From positions 1 to 11,843 of the forward strand of contig JAJYPQ010000086.1 of NCBI GenBank assembly GCA_021795255.1: a stretch of DNA of 11,843 nt, given 5' to 3'. Below, piece by piece: positions 6,492 to 11,843 of the stretch. The stretch comes from Pseudomonadota bacterium. Its GTDB lineage: Bacteria; Pseudomonadota; Gammaproteobacteria; Acidiferrobacterales; Acidiferrobacteraceae. The notes beneath the pieces are model-generated. The model searched no databases. It was given only the letters and a program-made list of their open reading frames with translations, and was not told the origin of the DNA. The position numbers were made by a program, and so were the translations under genes. Numbering within the stretch: position 1 is the first letter of the stretch; each line of letters starts with the position of its first letter.

Positions 6492-7399
6492 GGAAACGGG
6501 ACCCCCCGGCGGTTGACGTACAAAGCGTAAAGCGTGTGCGAGGCGCACAAGAAAAGACGGCTTAGGTAACGACCGCCGAACGTGAGGTTTGAGACTGGCG
6601 CCGGTGTACGGATTTTTCCGAGCAAGGCACCGGCAACGTTGAGGCAATGGACTCCATCGCCGGCACTCGTCCAGATGTTGCCGTCTTCGTCGCACCGGAT
6701 GCCGTCTGCCGATCCGGGGCTCACCTCATGAAAGACGCGGCCCTGCAGAAGGCGTCGGCCGTCCGGGGATACTGAAAACTCGCGGATGTGCCGAACCGGA
6801 TGGGTGGCGAATTGTTGACCCGTTTCGACGATATAAAGACGCTGTTCGTCCGGGGAAAAACACAGGCCGTTAGGTCCTTCAAAGTCGTCCGCCACGAGGC
6901 TTAGCTCACCGCTTTTGGGATCGAGGCGGTATACAGCCGGCGGCCGTTCGGACTCCTGCTTCCCACCCTCATAATCGGTGCTAATACCGTACAGGGGATC
7001 AGTGAACCAAATCGAACCATCGCGTTTGACAATCACATCGTTCGGGGCGTTCAAGCGCCGGCCTTGATAATGGTCTGCGAGCACGGTGACCCGGCCGTCA
7101 AACTCCATGCGGGTCACATTGCGGTGCTGATGTGAGCACGTGATGAGCCGGCCTTCTCGGTCGCGGGTATGTCCGTTTGCAAAACCTGCGGGCGTTTGGA
7201 AAACCGATACGCCGCCGGATTCCGACCAACGCAACACGCGGTCATTGGGAAGATCGCTAAAGAGCAGACACGCGTGATCGCCGAACCAGACCGGTCCTTC
7301 GAGCCACCGGCAGCCCTCGGCCAGTGTTTCGAGGGCGGCATTGGGGAGCACGAAGGACTTAAATACAGGATCGACAATCTCAAAGGCTTCCATGCTCAT
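6488..7399 (-). CDS. SMP-30/gluconolactonase/LRE-family hydrolase
   Basis: This 303-residue six-bladed beta-propeller of the SMP-30/regucalcin/gluconolactonase family typically hydrolyses sugar or other lactones with one bound divalent metal. Expected metal and active-site residues are present: Glu34 in WLEGPVW, Asn120 in NAPNDVIV, Asn177 in GPNGLCFSPD and Asp232 in SADGIRCDEDG. The blade motifs DGSIWFTDPLYGI and DGNIWTSAGDG are also typical. There is no signal peptide, so it is probably cytoplasmic. The ATG at 7399 lies one base after the TGA of the upstream cupin gene (TGAtATG), implying reinitiation; ATG 7393 and an upstream ATG at 7438 are alternatives. Its 3' end overlaps the VOC start by four bases. 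Next to a GMC oxidoreductase, the simplest role is opening the lactone formed by sugar or alcohol oxidation, which is an inference. Confidence 0.9.
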   Translation of the reverse strand: MSMEAFEIVDPVFKSFVLPNAALETLAEGCRWLEGPVWFGDHACLLFSDLPNDRVLRWSESGGVSVFQTPAGFANGHTRDREGRLITCSHQHRNVTRMEFDGRVTVLADHYQGRRLNAPNDVIVKRDGSIWFTDPLYGISTDYEGGKQESERPPAVYRLDPKSGELSLVADDFEGPNGLCFSPDEQRLYIVETGQQFATHPVRHIREFSVSPDGRRLLQGRVFHEVSPGSADGIRCDEDGNIWTSAGDGVHCLNVAGALLGKIRTPAPVSNLTFGGRYLSRLFLCASHTLYALYVNRRGVPFP

Positions 7400-7400
7400 A

Positions 7401-7895
7401 TCAGCGGCTGTGGCAAGGGTGACGGACAGGCGGCACATGGAGGCGCACCGTCATCAAGACGGCGGGCTCCGTGCCTATCGTTCCCGACCGGTGGCCTGTG
7501 CGACCGTGGGAGTCCTTGACGCAGTTTTGATCCTCGCCCAAAGAGAGTTCGCCAGGGCCCATTTCGATGCGCGTTCCGTCCATGGACTCCACCCACCAGA
7601 AGCCGGATAAAGGGACAATCCATTGAGGTGCCGGGTTTTCGTGCCATTCCCCGACCCAACCGACTGGCTGCACCGTGAATACGACGGTAGCCGCGCTTTT
7701 GTCCTGTGGGTCATTCCACTGCGGAGCCGCGCCTCCGATCCCTTTGAGCGAGAAGGCTTGAAGCGCGCAGCGAGTCTGGTGACTTACACCCGCCTCATCG
7801 GTCCAGATATGCCAATAACCCACCTGAGGCGGCACCGCGGTTGGCGCGTGTTCAGGACGACCCGATACGGTGACTTTGGGTTCTAGGGGTTCCAT
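7401..7895 (-). CDS. Cupin-domain protein
   Basis: The 164-residue protein has a single cupin barrel over about residues 65-155. Motif 1 is the GEWHENPAPQWIVPLSG stretch (residues 82-98), where His85 and Gln91/Glu86 occupy likely metal-ligand positions. Motif 2 is the MGPGELSLGEDQNCVKDSHGRTGH stretch (112-135 region), with His130 and His135 as candidates. The N-terminal WHIWTDEAGVSH segment is shared with uncharacterised small cupins that I recall carrying a GPGDVLLAEDT-type motif. Possible activities range from dioxygenase to isomerase to non-enzymatic binding, and none can be assigned. The frame is open further upstream, but the ATG at 7895 is chosen because AGGGAGG lies seven bases before it. 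It follows the DoxX stop by 16 bases and is followed by the SMP-30 start after one base. Confidence 0.82.
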   Translation of the reverse strand: MEPLEPKVTVSGRPEHAPTAVPPQVGYWHIWTDEAGVSHQTRCALQAFSLKGIGGAAPQWNDPQDKSAATVVFTVQPVGWVGEWHENPAPQWIVPLSGFWWVESMDGTRIEMGPGELSLGEDQNCVKDSHGRTGHRSGTIGTEPAVLMTVRLHVPPVRHPCHSR

Positions 7896-7902
7896 AGGCT
7901 TC

Positions 7903-7909
7903 CCTCCCT
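7903..7909 (-). promoter_or_regulatory. Strong Shine-Dalgarno of the cupin gene
   Basis: AGGGAGG on the minus strand, seven bases before the ATG at 7895, fixes the cupin start despite an open frame reaching back into the DoxX gene. It predicts efficient independent initiation within the operon. Confidence 0.75.
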
Positions 7910-7911
7910 TG

Positions 7912-8397
7912 TTATGGGTTCTGGCGATGCGAGACAGGCGTTTTGGGTGATGCGGCAAAGGGCTCCGCCGACAGCGGGTGCCTCAGGATCGTCGACGCTG
8001 GGACCAAGGTCCCTCCGGCTATGACGAGCAGAAGGCCCCCGACCAGACCGAAGTTCTTTAAAAAATCCCAAAAGTGATTGCGCCCGGCGATATTGTTACC
8101 CGACCAGAACCCCGGAAACTTCCAAAACGGGTGGTACAGTATGGCGGTCACTACACAAAAAAGTGCAAGCACAAAGGCGGCAAGTCGACCGTGCCACGCC
8201 ACGACGATACAGATCGGTGTCACGAATTCGATGGCGATGGCTGCGATAAGCAAAAGTGCGCCGCCGCGCAAAAACGAGGAGTCGGCCTGCTTCATGGCAT
8301 CGTCCCAATGGACTATTTTATCAAGCCCGCTGAAAGGAAAAAGGATGACGAGGCTAATGCGGGCAAGAAGCGGTATGGCAAGTAGGTTCCAGGTCAC
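7912..8397 (-). CDS. DoxX-family membrane protein
   Basis: The protein has 161 residues and four predicted membrane helices (about 4-22, 46-67, 71-88 and 114-131). The family pattern is visible as ARISLVILFPFSGLDKIVHW at the first helix, the FWKFPGFW segment and NHFWDFLKNFGLVGGLLLVIAGG before the last helix. DoxX proteins resemble the DoxD subunit of thiosulfate:quinone oxidoreductase; most bacterial members are of unknown function and often sit beside redox enzymes. Here it is second in the operon, after a flavoprotein oxidoreductase, where it could be a membrane anchor or quinone-side partner (inference). The GTG at 8397 is supported by GAGAGGA (8406-8412) eight bases upstream. The gap to the upstream gene stop is 37 bases. 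About 30 polar residues extend past the last helix. Confidence 0.85.
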   Translation of the reverse strand: MTWNLLAIPLLARISLVILFPFSGLDKIVHWDDAMKQADSSFLRGGALLLIAAIAIEFVTPICIVVAWHGRLAAFVLALFCVVTAILYHPFWKFPGFWSGNNIAGRNHFWDFLKNFGLVGGLLLVIAGGTLVPASTILRHPLSAEPFAASPKTPVSHRQNP

Positions 8398-8434
8398 AGG
8401 TAAGGTCCTCTCAGGAGTGGTATGGTCTGTCCCC

Positions 8435-10006
8435 CTAGCTTAGGCGGGCATTGATCTGATCGGCGATGCGTAAGGCGTTCGCTACGATCGTGAGCGTGGG
8501 GTTGACGGAGCCTATGGAGGGAAAAAAGCTGGCGTCGGCGACATACAGATTGTCGAGATCGTGGGCGCGGCAGTCGACATCGAGAACGGATGAAGTGGCA
8601 TTGGTTCCAAAACGGAGCGTCCCGGCCTGATGGGCGGTTCCGCCAATGGGAATATTTTTACCCAAGTACAATTTTCTTTCCATGAGAAGCGGGTGCGCCC
8701 CTATAGTGTCCAAGATCTCCTTCAACTTCTGGCGTAAGCGGCGGTGGGGCTCGGGGTTGTTTTCATTAAGGTCGAGCACCACCTTTTTCCCATCGTAGAT
8801 GATGCGGTTTTCCGGGCGTGGCAAATCCTCGCTTGAAAGCCAAAAGCTGAGCGAGTGGCGAGCGACTGCGTCAAACGGCATAGCCGGAAGCCAGTCCAGC
8901 CAGTCGGGCAGTGTTTCACCCTGAATCTGCTCGGGGTGAGATCGGGCCAGAAGCTGAATGAGTCCGAGCGGATAGTCCCAGTCTGGGGCGCCAAAATAAT
9001 AGTCGCTGACCGCGAGCGTCTTCTGAAAGACCGTGTCTGTCGGTTTTTTCAGGAGCCCCATGAGGACCGATTGATTATGACGAATATAATTGCGCCCGAC
9101 TTGGCCCGAACTATTCGCCAAACCCTGGGGATGCTTGTCGTTTGCGGAACGCAAAAACAATAAGGCGCTCGATAGCGCGCCGCAGGCCACGACCACAATA
9201 TCTGCCGAGTAGCACTCTTCTTTACCGCGACGCGTTACGTGCACGCTTTTGACCGTGCGCCCCGAGACATCGGTCTCGAGGCGCGATACATAGGCCCCCG
9301 TAAGCAACGTGAAATGATCGGGGAAAGCGGCGCGGGCAGGATCGACACAAACGACCTGGGCATCCGCTTTGCCGTTGAGAGGACACGGGAAGCCGTCGAA
9401 GGCGTCGCACCGGATGCAGGGGCTGGTGGGCGTCACCTCACCATCCTGCTCGTCGAGAAGAATACCCAGCGGGAGGTGGAAGGGGTGAAGGCCCGCCGCG
9501 CGCAGGCCCTGGTTCAAGGCCTCAATGTCGGGCTCGTGCCGAACTGGCGGAAAGGGATAAGGGTCGCTGGTCGGCGGTTCTGTGGGGTCCTCACCGCGTT
9601 GTCCGTGGACATGAAAGAGGTGCTCGGCCTCGGTGTAGTAGGGCGCAAAAGCGGCATAGTTTAGGGGCCATGCAGGCGATACGCCATCTGGGTAGACGAT
9701 TTCCTCGAAATCGCGTTCGCGGAGACGAAATAAGGCCGCCCCATAGACCTTGGAGTTGCCGCCGACGAACTCGTGCAATCCAGGATGAAAGGTACGGCCG
9801 TCGCGCCCATACCAGGTGTCTTTGACCTGATATTTGCCGTCGACAAAAACCGCCTTGGCGTCCCAGTTCTCGGGAGAGCGACGCAAATAGTCGCCTTGTT
9901 CTAGTAGTAAAACATGGCGCTTACGCGATGCAAGCTTCTGCGCGAGCGACGCCCCGCCGGGACCGCTGCCGATCACAATGATGTCGTAGTGAGGCGCTGT
10001 CGCCAT
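8435..10006 (-). CDS. GMC-family FAD-dependent oxidoreductase with Cys motif
   Basis: The 523-residue flavoprotein belongs to the glucose-methanol-choline oxidoreductase superfamily, which oxidises alcohols, sugars or polyols. Seen directly are the N-terminal FAD dinucleotide fold (VIGSGPGGASLA, GSGPGG at 13-18; LLLEQG), the GGNSKVYGA segment (82-90), the second FAD contact VVVACGALSSALLFL (271-285) and the C-terminal domain with GGTAHQAGTLRFG and LYVADASFFPSIGSVNPTLTIVANALRIAD. His459 and Asn502 are the likely catalytic His-Asn pair. A Cys cluster CIRCDAFDGFPC (Cys197, Cys200, Cys208), with Cys220 nearby, marks a subfamily I recall as uncharacterised. There is no Tat or Sec signal, so it is cytoplasmic or attached to the inner face of the membrane. 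The ATG at 10006 has a GACGGGG Shine-Dalgarno. It is the first gene of a five-gene operon; substrate and electron acceptor are unknown. Confidence 0.93.
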   Translation of the reverse strand: MATAPHYDIIVIGSGPGGASLAQKLASRKRHVLLLEQGDYLRRSPENWDAKAVFVDGKYQVKDTWYGRDGRTFHPGLHEFVGGNSKVYGAALFRLRERDFEEIVYPDGVSPAWPLNYAAFAPYYTEAEHLFHVHGQRGEDPTEPPTSDPYPFPPVRHEPDIEALNQGLRAAGLHPFHLPLGILLDEQDGEVTPTSPCIRCDAFDGFPCPLNGKADAQVVCVDPARAAFPDHFTLLTGAYVSRLETDVSGRTVKSVHVTRRGKEECYSADIVVVACGALSSALLFLRSANDKHPQGLANSSGQVGRNYIRHNQSVLMGLLKKPTDTVFQKTLAVSDYYFGAPDWDYPLGLIQLLARSHPEQIQGETLPDWLDWLPAMPFDAVARHSLSFWLSSEDLPRPENRIIYDGKKVVLDLNENNPEPHRRLRQKLKEILDTIGAHPLLMERKLYLGKNIPIGGTAHQAGTLRFGTNATSSVLDVDCRAHDLDNLYVADASFFPSIGSVNPTLTIVANALRIADQINARLS

Positions 10007-10162
10007 AGCGGGACCCCGTCTTCTATCGTGGCAAGGCTCAACTTTAGCACGAGTGCGGCGCGAAGTGGTCAGTCCTTGGGACCGGACGGTAAGCCGGCCG
10101 CGGAAGTTACGGTATCTGCCCGTTTGGATGACGTTGGCCGCAAACGGCCCCTATGGCAGTAA

Positions 10163-10201
10163 GAACGTGAAGGGCTCTTAAAGAGCAGGGGTTCACGATT
10201 C
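10163..10201. repeat. Long interrupted inverted repeat (hairpin) in the divergent region
   Basis: Outer arms CGTGAA (10166-10171) and TTCACG (10192-10197) enclose GCTCTT (10174-10179) and AAGAGC (10181-10186). The outer stem extends by GAA/TTC (10163-10165 and 10199-10201) across one bulged A. As RNA it forms a stem of about 13 pairs with a short loop and one asymmetric internal loop. As DNA it is a near-dyad that could bind a dimeric regulator. No T-run follows on either strand. Confidence 0.55.
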
Positions 10202-10370
10202 GCAAACGCTAGGTAAGCATGCTTCCTGCGACATGATCTGCGAAAACAACGGAGAGACCTTAATTCGATGCGCCCGCGGGCCTAGGCGGGCGACCAAAGG
10301 GTGACAGGCGTCGGCTGTGAGATGTAGCGCTCATTTTCGATTGTTCTTGGCCGGTGCGAGATAAGAATCG

Positions 10371-10389
10371 TCGGCGCTGCGTGCGCCGA
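10371..10389. repeat. 7-bp stem hairpin in the divergent region
   Basis: TCGGCGC (10371-10377) and GCGCCGA (10383-10389) are perfect complements around a 5-base loop, giving a very stable GC-rich hairpin. No T-run follows, so a terminator is not supported. Confidence 0.45.
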
Positions 10390-10598
10390 ACTCGGGGCGC
10401 GCTAGCCTTGGGCCAGCGAATCGGTGCGGTGCAGAGAAAGGCGGGTGCGCTAGCAGCTCTTCTGTCCGAAACCATTCTAGGGAGACACATGAGTGCTGAG
10501 AGCCATGGCGCGCACTCATCAAGCCGCGTTTCGCATCCAGCTTGCCGTGTAGAAAGACGACAATACGGTACGCGGCTCTCATGCAAAAGCCCGATAGG

Positions 10599-10608
10599 TT
10601 GGCGCCAA
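10599..10608. promoter_or_regulatory. Palindromic operator candidate upstream of cyoA
   Basis: TTGGCGCCAA is a perfect 10-base palindrome that ends eight bases before the likely -10 hexamer of cyoA, overlapping the expected core-promoter spacer. A dimeric regulator bound there would block RNA polymerase. The cognate regulator was not recognised. Confidence 0.4.
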
Positions 10609-10616
10609 AAGTTTCA

Positions 10617-10622
10617 TACAAT
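10617..10622 (+). promoter_or_regulatory. -10 hexamer candidate for the cyo operon
   Basis: TACAAT matches 5 of 6 consensus bases and would start transcription near 10629, about 25 bases before the cyoA ATG. The -35 position 16-18 bases upstream (GATAGG/TAGGTT) is poor, which suggests an activator-dependent promoter or a wrong call. Confidence 0.35.
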
Positions 10623-10653
10623 GGTCCCTGATGGCAGGCTCTGGGAGTAATGC

Positions 10654-11673
10654 ATGAGATCGTGGCAGCAAGGCATAGGCCGAGGGCTTCTTCTAGCGCC
10701 CTTAGGGTTATTGTCAGGGTGCGCCGGCAATGGCTTTTGGCTCTTTCATCCCCAAGGCGCGGTGGCGACATCCGAATGGCATACCACCCTCTTAGATGTC
10801 TCAATCATGGGCGGTGTCGTGGCGGTGGCCGGTGGTCTTGTCGTGCTGTTTCTGTGGCGCTATCGACGCACGCGTACCAAGCGCGCCTACGATCCGACGT
10901 TTTCAGCGTCGAAGATCATTGAACTTCTCGTGTGGGGGGTCCCCCTGATAATTGTGGGTTTTTTATCTTACTTCTCGGTCACAGGCGTGTTGGCGACAAA
11001 TCCCTATAACCCCTTGGCGGTCAAGCGTGCCGTAGCCCACCGAAAGGCGGTGCGCGAGGCCTTTGCGCGGCGCGCCGACCCAGGGACCATCGACACGGTC
11101 AGTCCCGTGGGGGCCGCGGTTCGGCCGATCCCGGTGGATGTGATCACAACCGACTGGCAATGGGTCTTTATCTACCCACAGCAAGGGCTGGCAACGGTCG
11201 ATAGCTTGGTCGTGCCCGTTCACACGCCCATTCACTTTCGCCTCACCTCGGCGACCGTCGTCAACGACTTTTTTATTCCTGAGCTCGTAGGCGAGATTGA
11301 TGTCATGCCGGGGATGCGGACCAAGCAGGGGATGATCGCCGGAAGAACGGGATTCTATCACGGCTTTTCCGCTGATTTTAGCGGGGGAGGGTTTTCGTGG
11401 ATGGGATTTAAGACCCAAGTTATGACCAAAAGCCGCTTCCGCGATTGGGTTGCCCGGGTCAAGGCCGGCTCCGCCCATCTCACGAATGCGACTTTCTCCC
11501 GTCTGGCCCAGCCGACCATCAACCTAGCTGAAAAGCCGCGCTATTTCTCCGATGTCCAAAAGGGATTGTTTGATCACGTCATAGAGGAGGTCCTGGCCGG
11601 TAAGGTCTATCGCACTCCGCTCAGAATGACCGAGAAGATGACAAAGCCGATGAAGGTCAAACTGGTGAAGTAA
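10654..11673 (+). CDS. cyoA: Cytochrome bo3 ubiquinol oxidase subunit II
   Basis: CyoA is the non-catalytic membrane-anchored subunit II of the heme-copper quinol oxidase that reduces O2 and pumps protons. The 339-residue product starts with a lipoprotein signal peptide; the lipobox LLSGC puts the lipidated Cys at residue 23. Two membrane helices follow (about 48-68 and 88-110), then a periplasmic cupredoxin domain with TTDWQWVFIYPQQGLATVDS (165-184) and VNDFFIPELVGEIDVMPGMRTK, close to E. coli CyoA. The CuA ligands of cytochrome c oxidases are absent (no C-x3-C), as expected for a quinol oxidase. Compared with E. coli, about 35 extra residues (around 122-157, Ala/Arg-rich) lie between helix 2 and the cupredoxin domain. 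The ATG at 10654 has GGGAG six bases upstream (10643-10647). cyoB follows after 19 bases. Confidence 0.95.
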   Translation: MRSWQQGIGRGLLLAPLGLLSGCAGNGFWLFHPQGAVATSEWHTTLLDVSIMGGVVAVAGGLVVLFLWRYRRTRTKRAYDPTFSASKIIELLVWGVPLIIVGFLSYFSVTGVLATNPYNPLAVKRAVAHRKAVREAFARRADPGTIDTVSPVGAAVRPIPVDVITTDWQWVFIYPQQGLATVDSLVVPVHTPIHFRLTSATVVNDFFIPELVGEIDVMPGMRTKQGMIAGRTGFYHGFSADFSGGGFSWMGFKTQVMTKSRFRDWVARVKAGSAHLTNATFSRLAQPTINLAEKPRYFSDVQKGLFDHVIEEVLAGKVYRTPLRMTEKMTKPMKVKLVK

Positions 11674-11678
11674 GCGCA

Positions 11679-11684
11679 GAAGGA
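11679..11684 (+). promoter_or_regulatory. Shine-Dalgarno of cyoB
   Basis: AAGGAG lies eight bases before the cyoB ATG at 11693, in the 19-base gap after cyoA, indicating normal operonic translation of subunit I. Confidence 0.7.
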
Positions 11685-11692
11685 GTGTTTTT

Positions 11693-11843
11693 ATGCTGGT
11701 CCATGTCCCCGGCCCGTGGAGCCCGTTTTTAGGACGGCTCTCCTTAAAGCAAATCCCCTATCAGAACCCGATCCTGGTTGGGACGTTTTTGTTGGTGATG
11801 ATCCTCGGCGCTCTTATCATTGCCGGCATCACCTATCGCCGCG
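11693..11843 (+). CDS. cyoB: Cytochrome bo3 ubiquinol oxidase subunit I, N-terminus (3' truncated by window edge)
   Basis: CyoB is the catalytic heme-copper subunit of the quinol oxidase. Only the first 50 codons are present. The segment LGRLSLKQIPYQNPILVG followed by a hydrophobic helix (about residues 31-47) and ITYRR aligns with the E. coli CyoB start (FGKLSLDAVPFHEPIVM... then a helix and ITYF). It has about a dozen more residues at the N-terminus (MLVHVPGPWSPF). The heme and copper His ligands lie beyond the window. Position and direction directly after cyoA support the call. Confidence 0.88.
   Translation, partial: MLVHVPGPWSPFLGRLSLKQIPYQNPILVGTFLLVMILGALIIAGITYRR

Larger units (their letters stand above)
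10007..10653. other. Divergent intergenic region with several inverted repeats
   Basis: This 647-base gap separates the GMC operon (left, minus) from cyoA (right, plus). I found no credible gene: open frames of up to 157 codons exist, but they are Arg-rich, lack recognisable motifs or Shine-Dalgarno support, and one runs antisense into cyoA. The region holds several perfect inverted repeats: CCGTTTG/CAAACGG (10120-10126 and 10141-10147), a long hairpin at 10163-10201, AAGCATGCTT (10215-10224), CGCCCG/CGGGCG (10271-10292), TCGGCGC/GCGCCGA (10371-10389) and TTGGCGCCAA (10599-10608). A weak extended -10 for the GMC operon (TGCTAAAGT, minus strand, 10041-10049) lies about 30 bases before its ATG. 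The gap is long enough for an sRNA or a complex divergent control region. Confidence 0.6.

Noticed and set aside
6492..6695. 68-codon N-terminal extension of the VOC gene on the minus strand
   Set aside because: It overlaps the 3' end of the lactonase-like gene, is Arg-rich with no VOC homology, and the ATG at 6491 in the ATGA junction gives a complete two-domain protein.
9239..9664. 141-codon plus-strand open frame
   Set aside because: It lies antisense within the GMC oxidoreductase, which has full-length family features.
10163..10201. tRNA or tRNA-derived attachment site (GGGGTTC near 10188)
   Set aside because: There is no cloverleaf, acceptor stem pairing or CCA context; only the hairpin is supported.
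10354..10650. 98-codon plus-strand open frame before cyoA
   Set aside because: It has a GTG start without a Shine-Dalgarno, Arg/Ser-rich low-information composition and no recognisable domain, and it covers the cyoA promoter candidate.
10331..10804. 157-codon minus-strand open frame in the divergent region
   Set aside because: It runs antisense into cyoA, crosses the cyoA promoter and Shine-Dalgarno, and shows no motif or ribosome-binding site.
1..11843. CRISPR array, insertion sequence or integron
   Set aside because: No regularly spaced direct repeats, transposase or integrase coding sequence, or flanking terminal inverted repeats were seen.

Overview
The window reads as a chromosomal segment of a GC-rich, Gram-negative, hopanoid-making proteobacterium. 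The evidence is a squalene-hopene cyclase C-terminal half followed by hopanoid-accessory genes, a proteobacterial-type cytochrome bo3 quinol oxidase operon (cyoA, start of cyoB), lipoprotein and Sec signal peptides, and Shine-Dalgarno-led genes with frequent GTG/TTG starts. The mix resembles acidophilic or sulfur/iron-oxidising gammaproteobacteria, but that placement is a low-confidence guess from gene content.

Layout. Bases 1-2769 (+): the 3' part of shc, an overlapping hopanoid-associated phosphorylase (hpnG) and a multi-spanning HpnL/flippase-like membrane protein; this is a hopanoid side-chain and transport cluster. Bases 2884-3816 (+): a PAPS-dependent sulfotransferase with its own likely extended -10 promoter. 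Bases 3945-4379 (-): a small PsiE-like four-helix membrane protein. Bases 4523-5437 (-): a secreted ModA/WtpA-like oxyanion-binding protein with no permease or ATPase beside it. Bases 5574-10006 (-): a tightly packed five-gene operon, read in the order GMC flavoprotein oxidoreductase, DoxX-like membrane protein, cupin, SMP-30/gluconolactonase-like hydrolase, two-domain VOC protein. Bases 10007-10653: a 647-base divergent intergenic region rich in inverted repeats. Bases 10654-11843 (+): cyoA and the first 50 codons of cyoB, which runs off the end.

How the genes may work together. Shc makes the hopane skeleton, HpnG acts on the adenosylhopane side chain, and HpnL is presumed to act at the membrane. 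The five-gene cassette looks like an oxidative pathway: a flavin-dependent alcohol/sugar oxidoreductase, a lactonase to open a lactone product, and cupin and VOC enzymes for later steps, with a DoxX-type membrane partner. It is divergent from a quinol oxidase operon, so its electrons might end at the Cyo oxidase. Substrate and electron acceptor are not readable from the sequence, and this pathway is the main candidate for something undescribed in the window. No CRISPR array, tRNA, rRNA or insertion sequence was seen.
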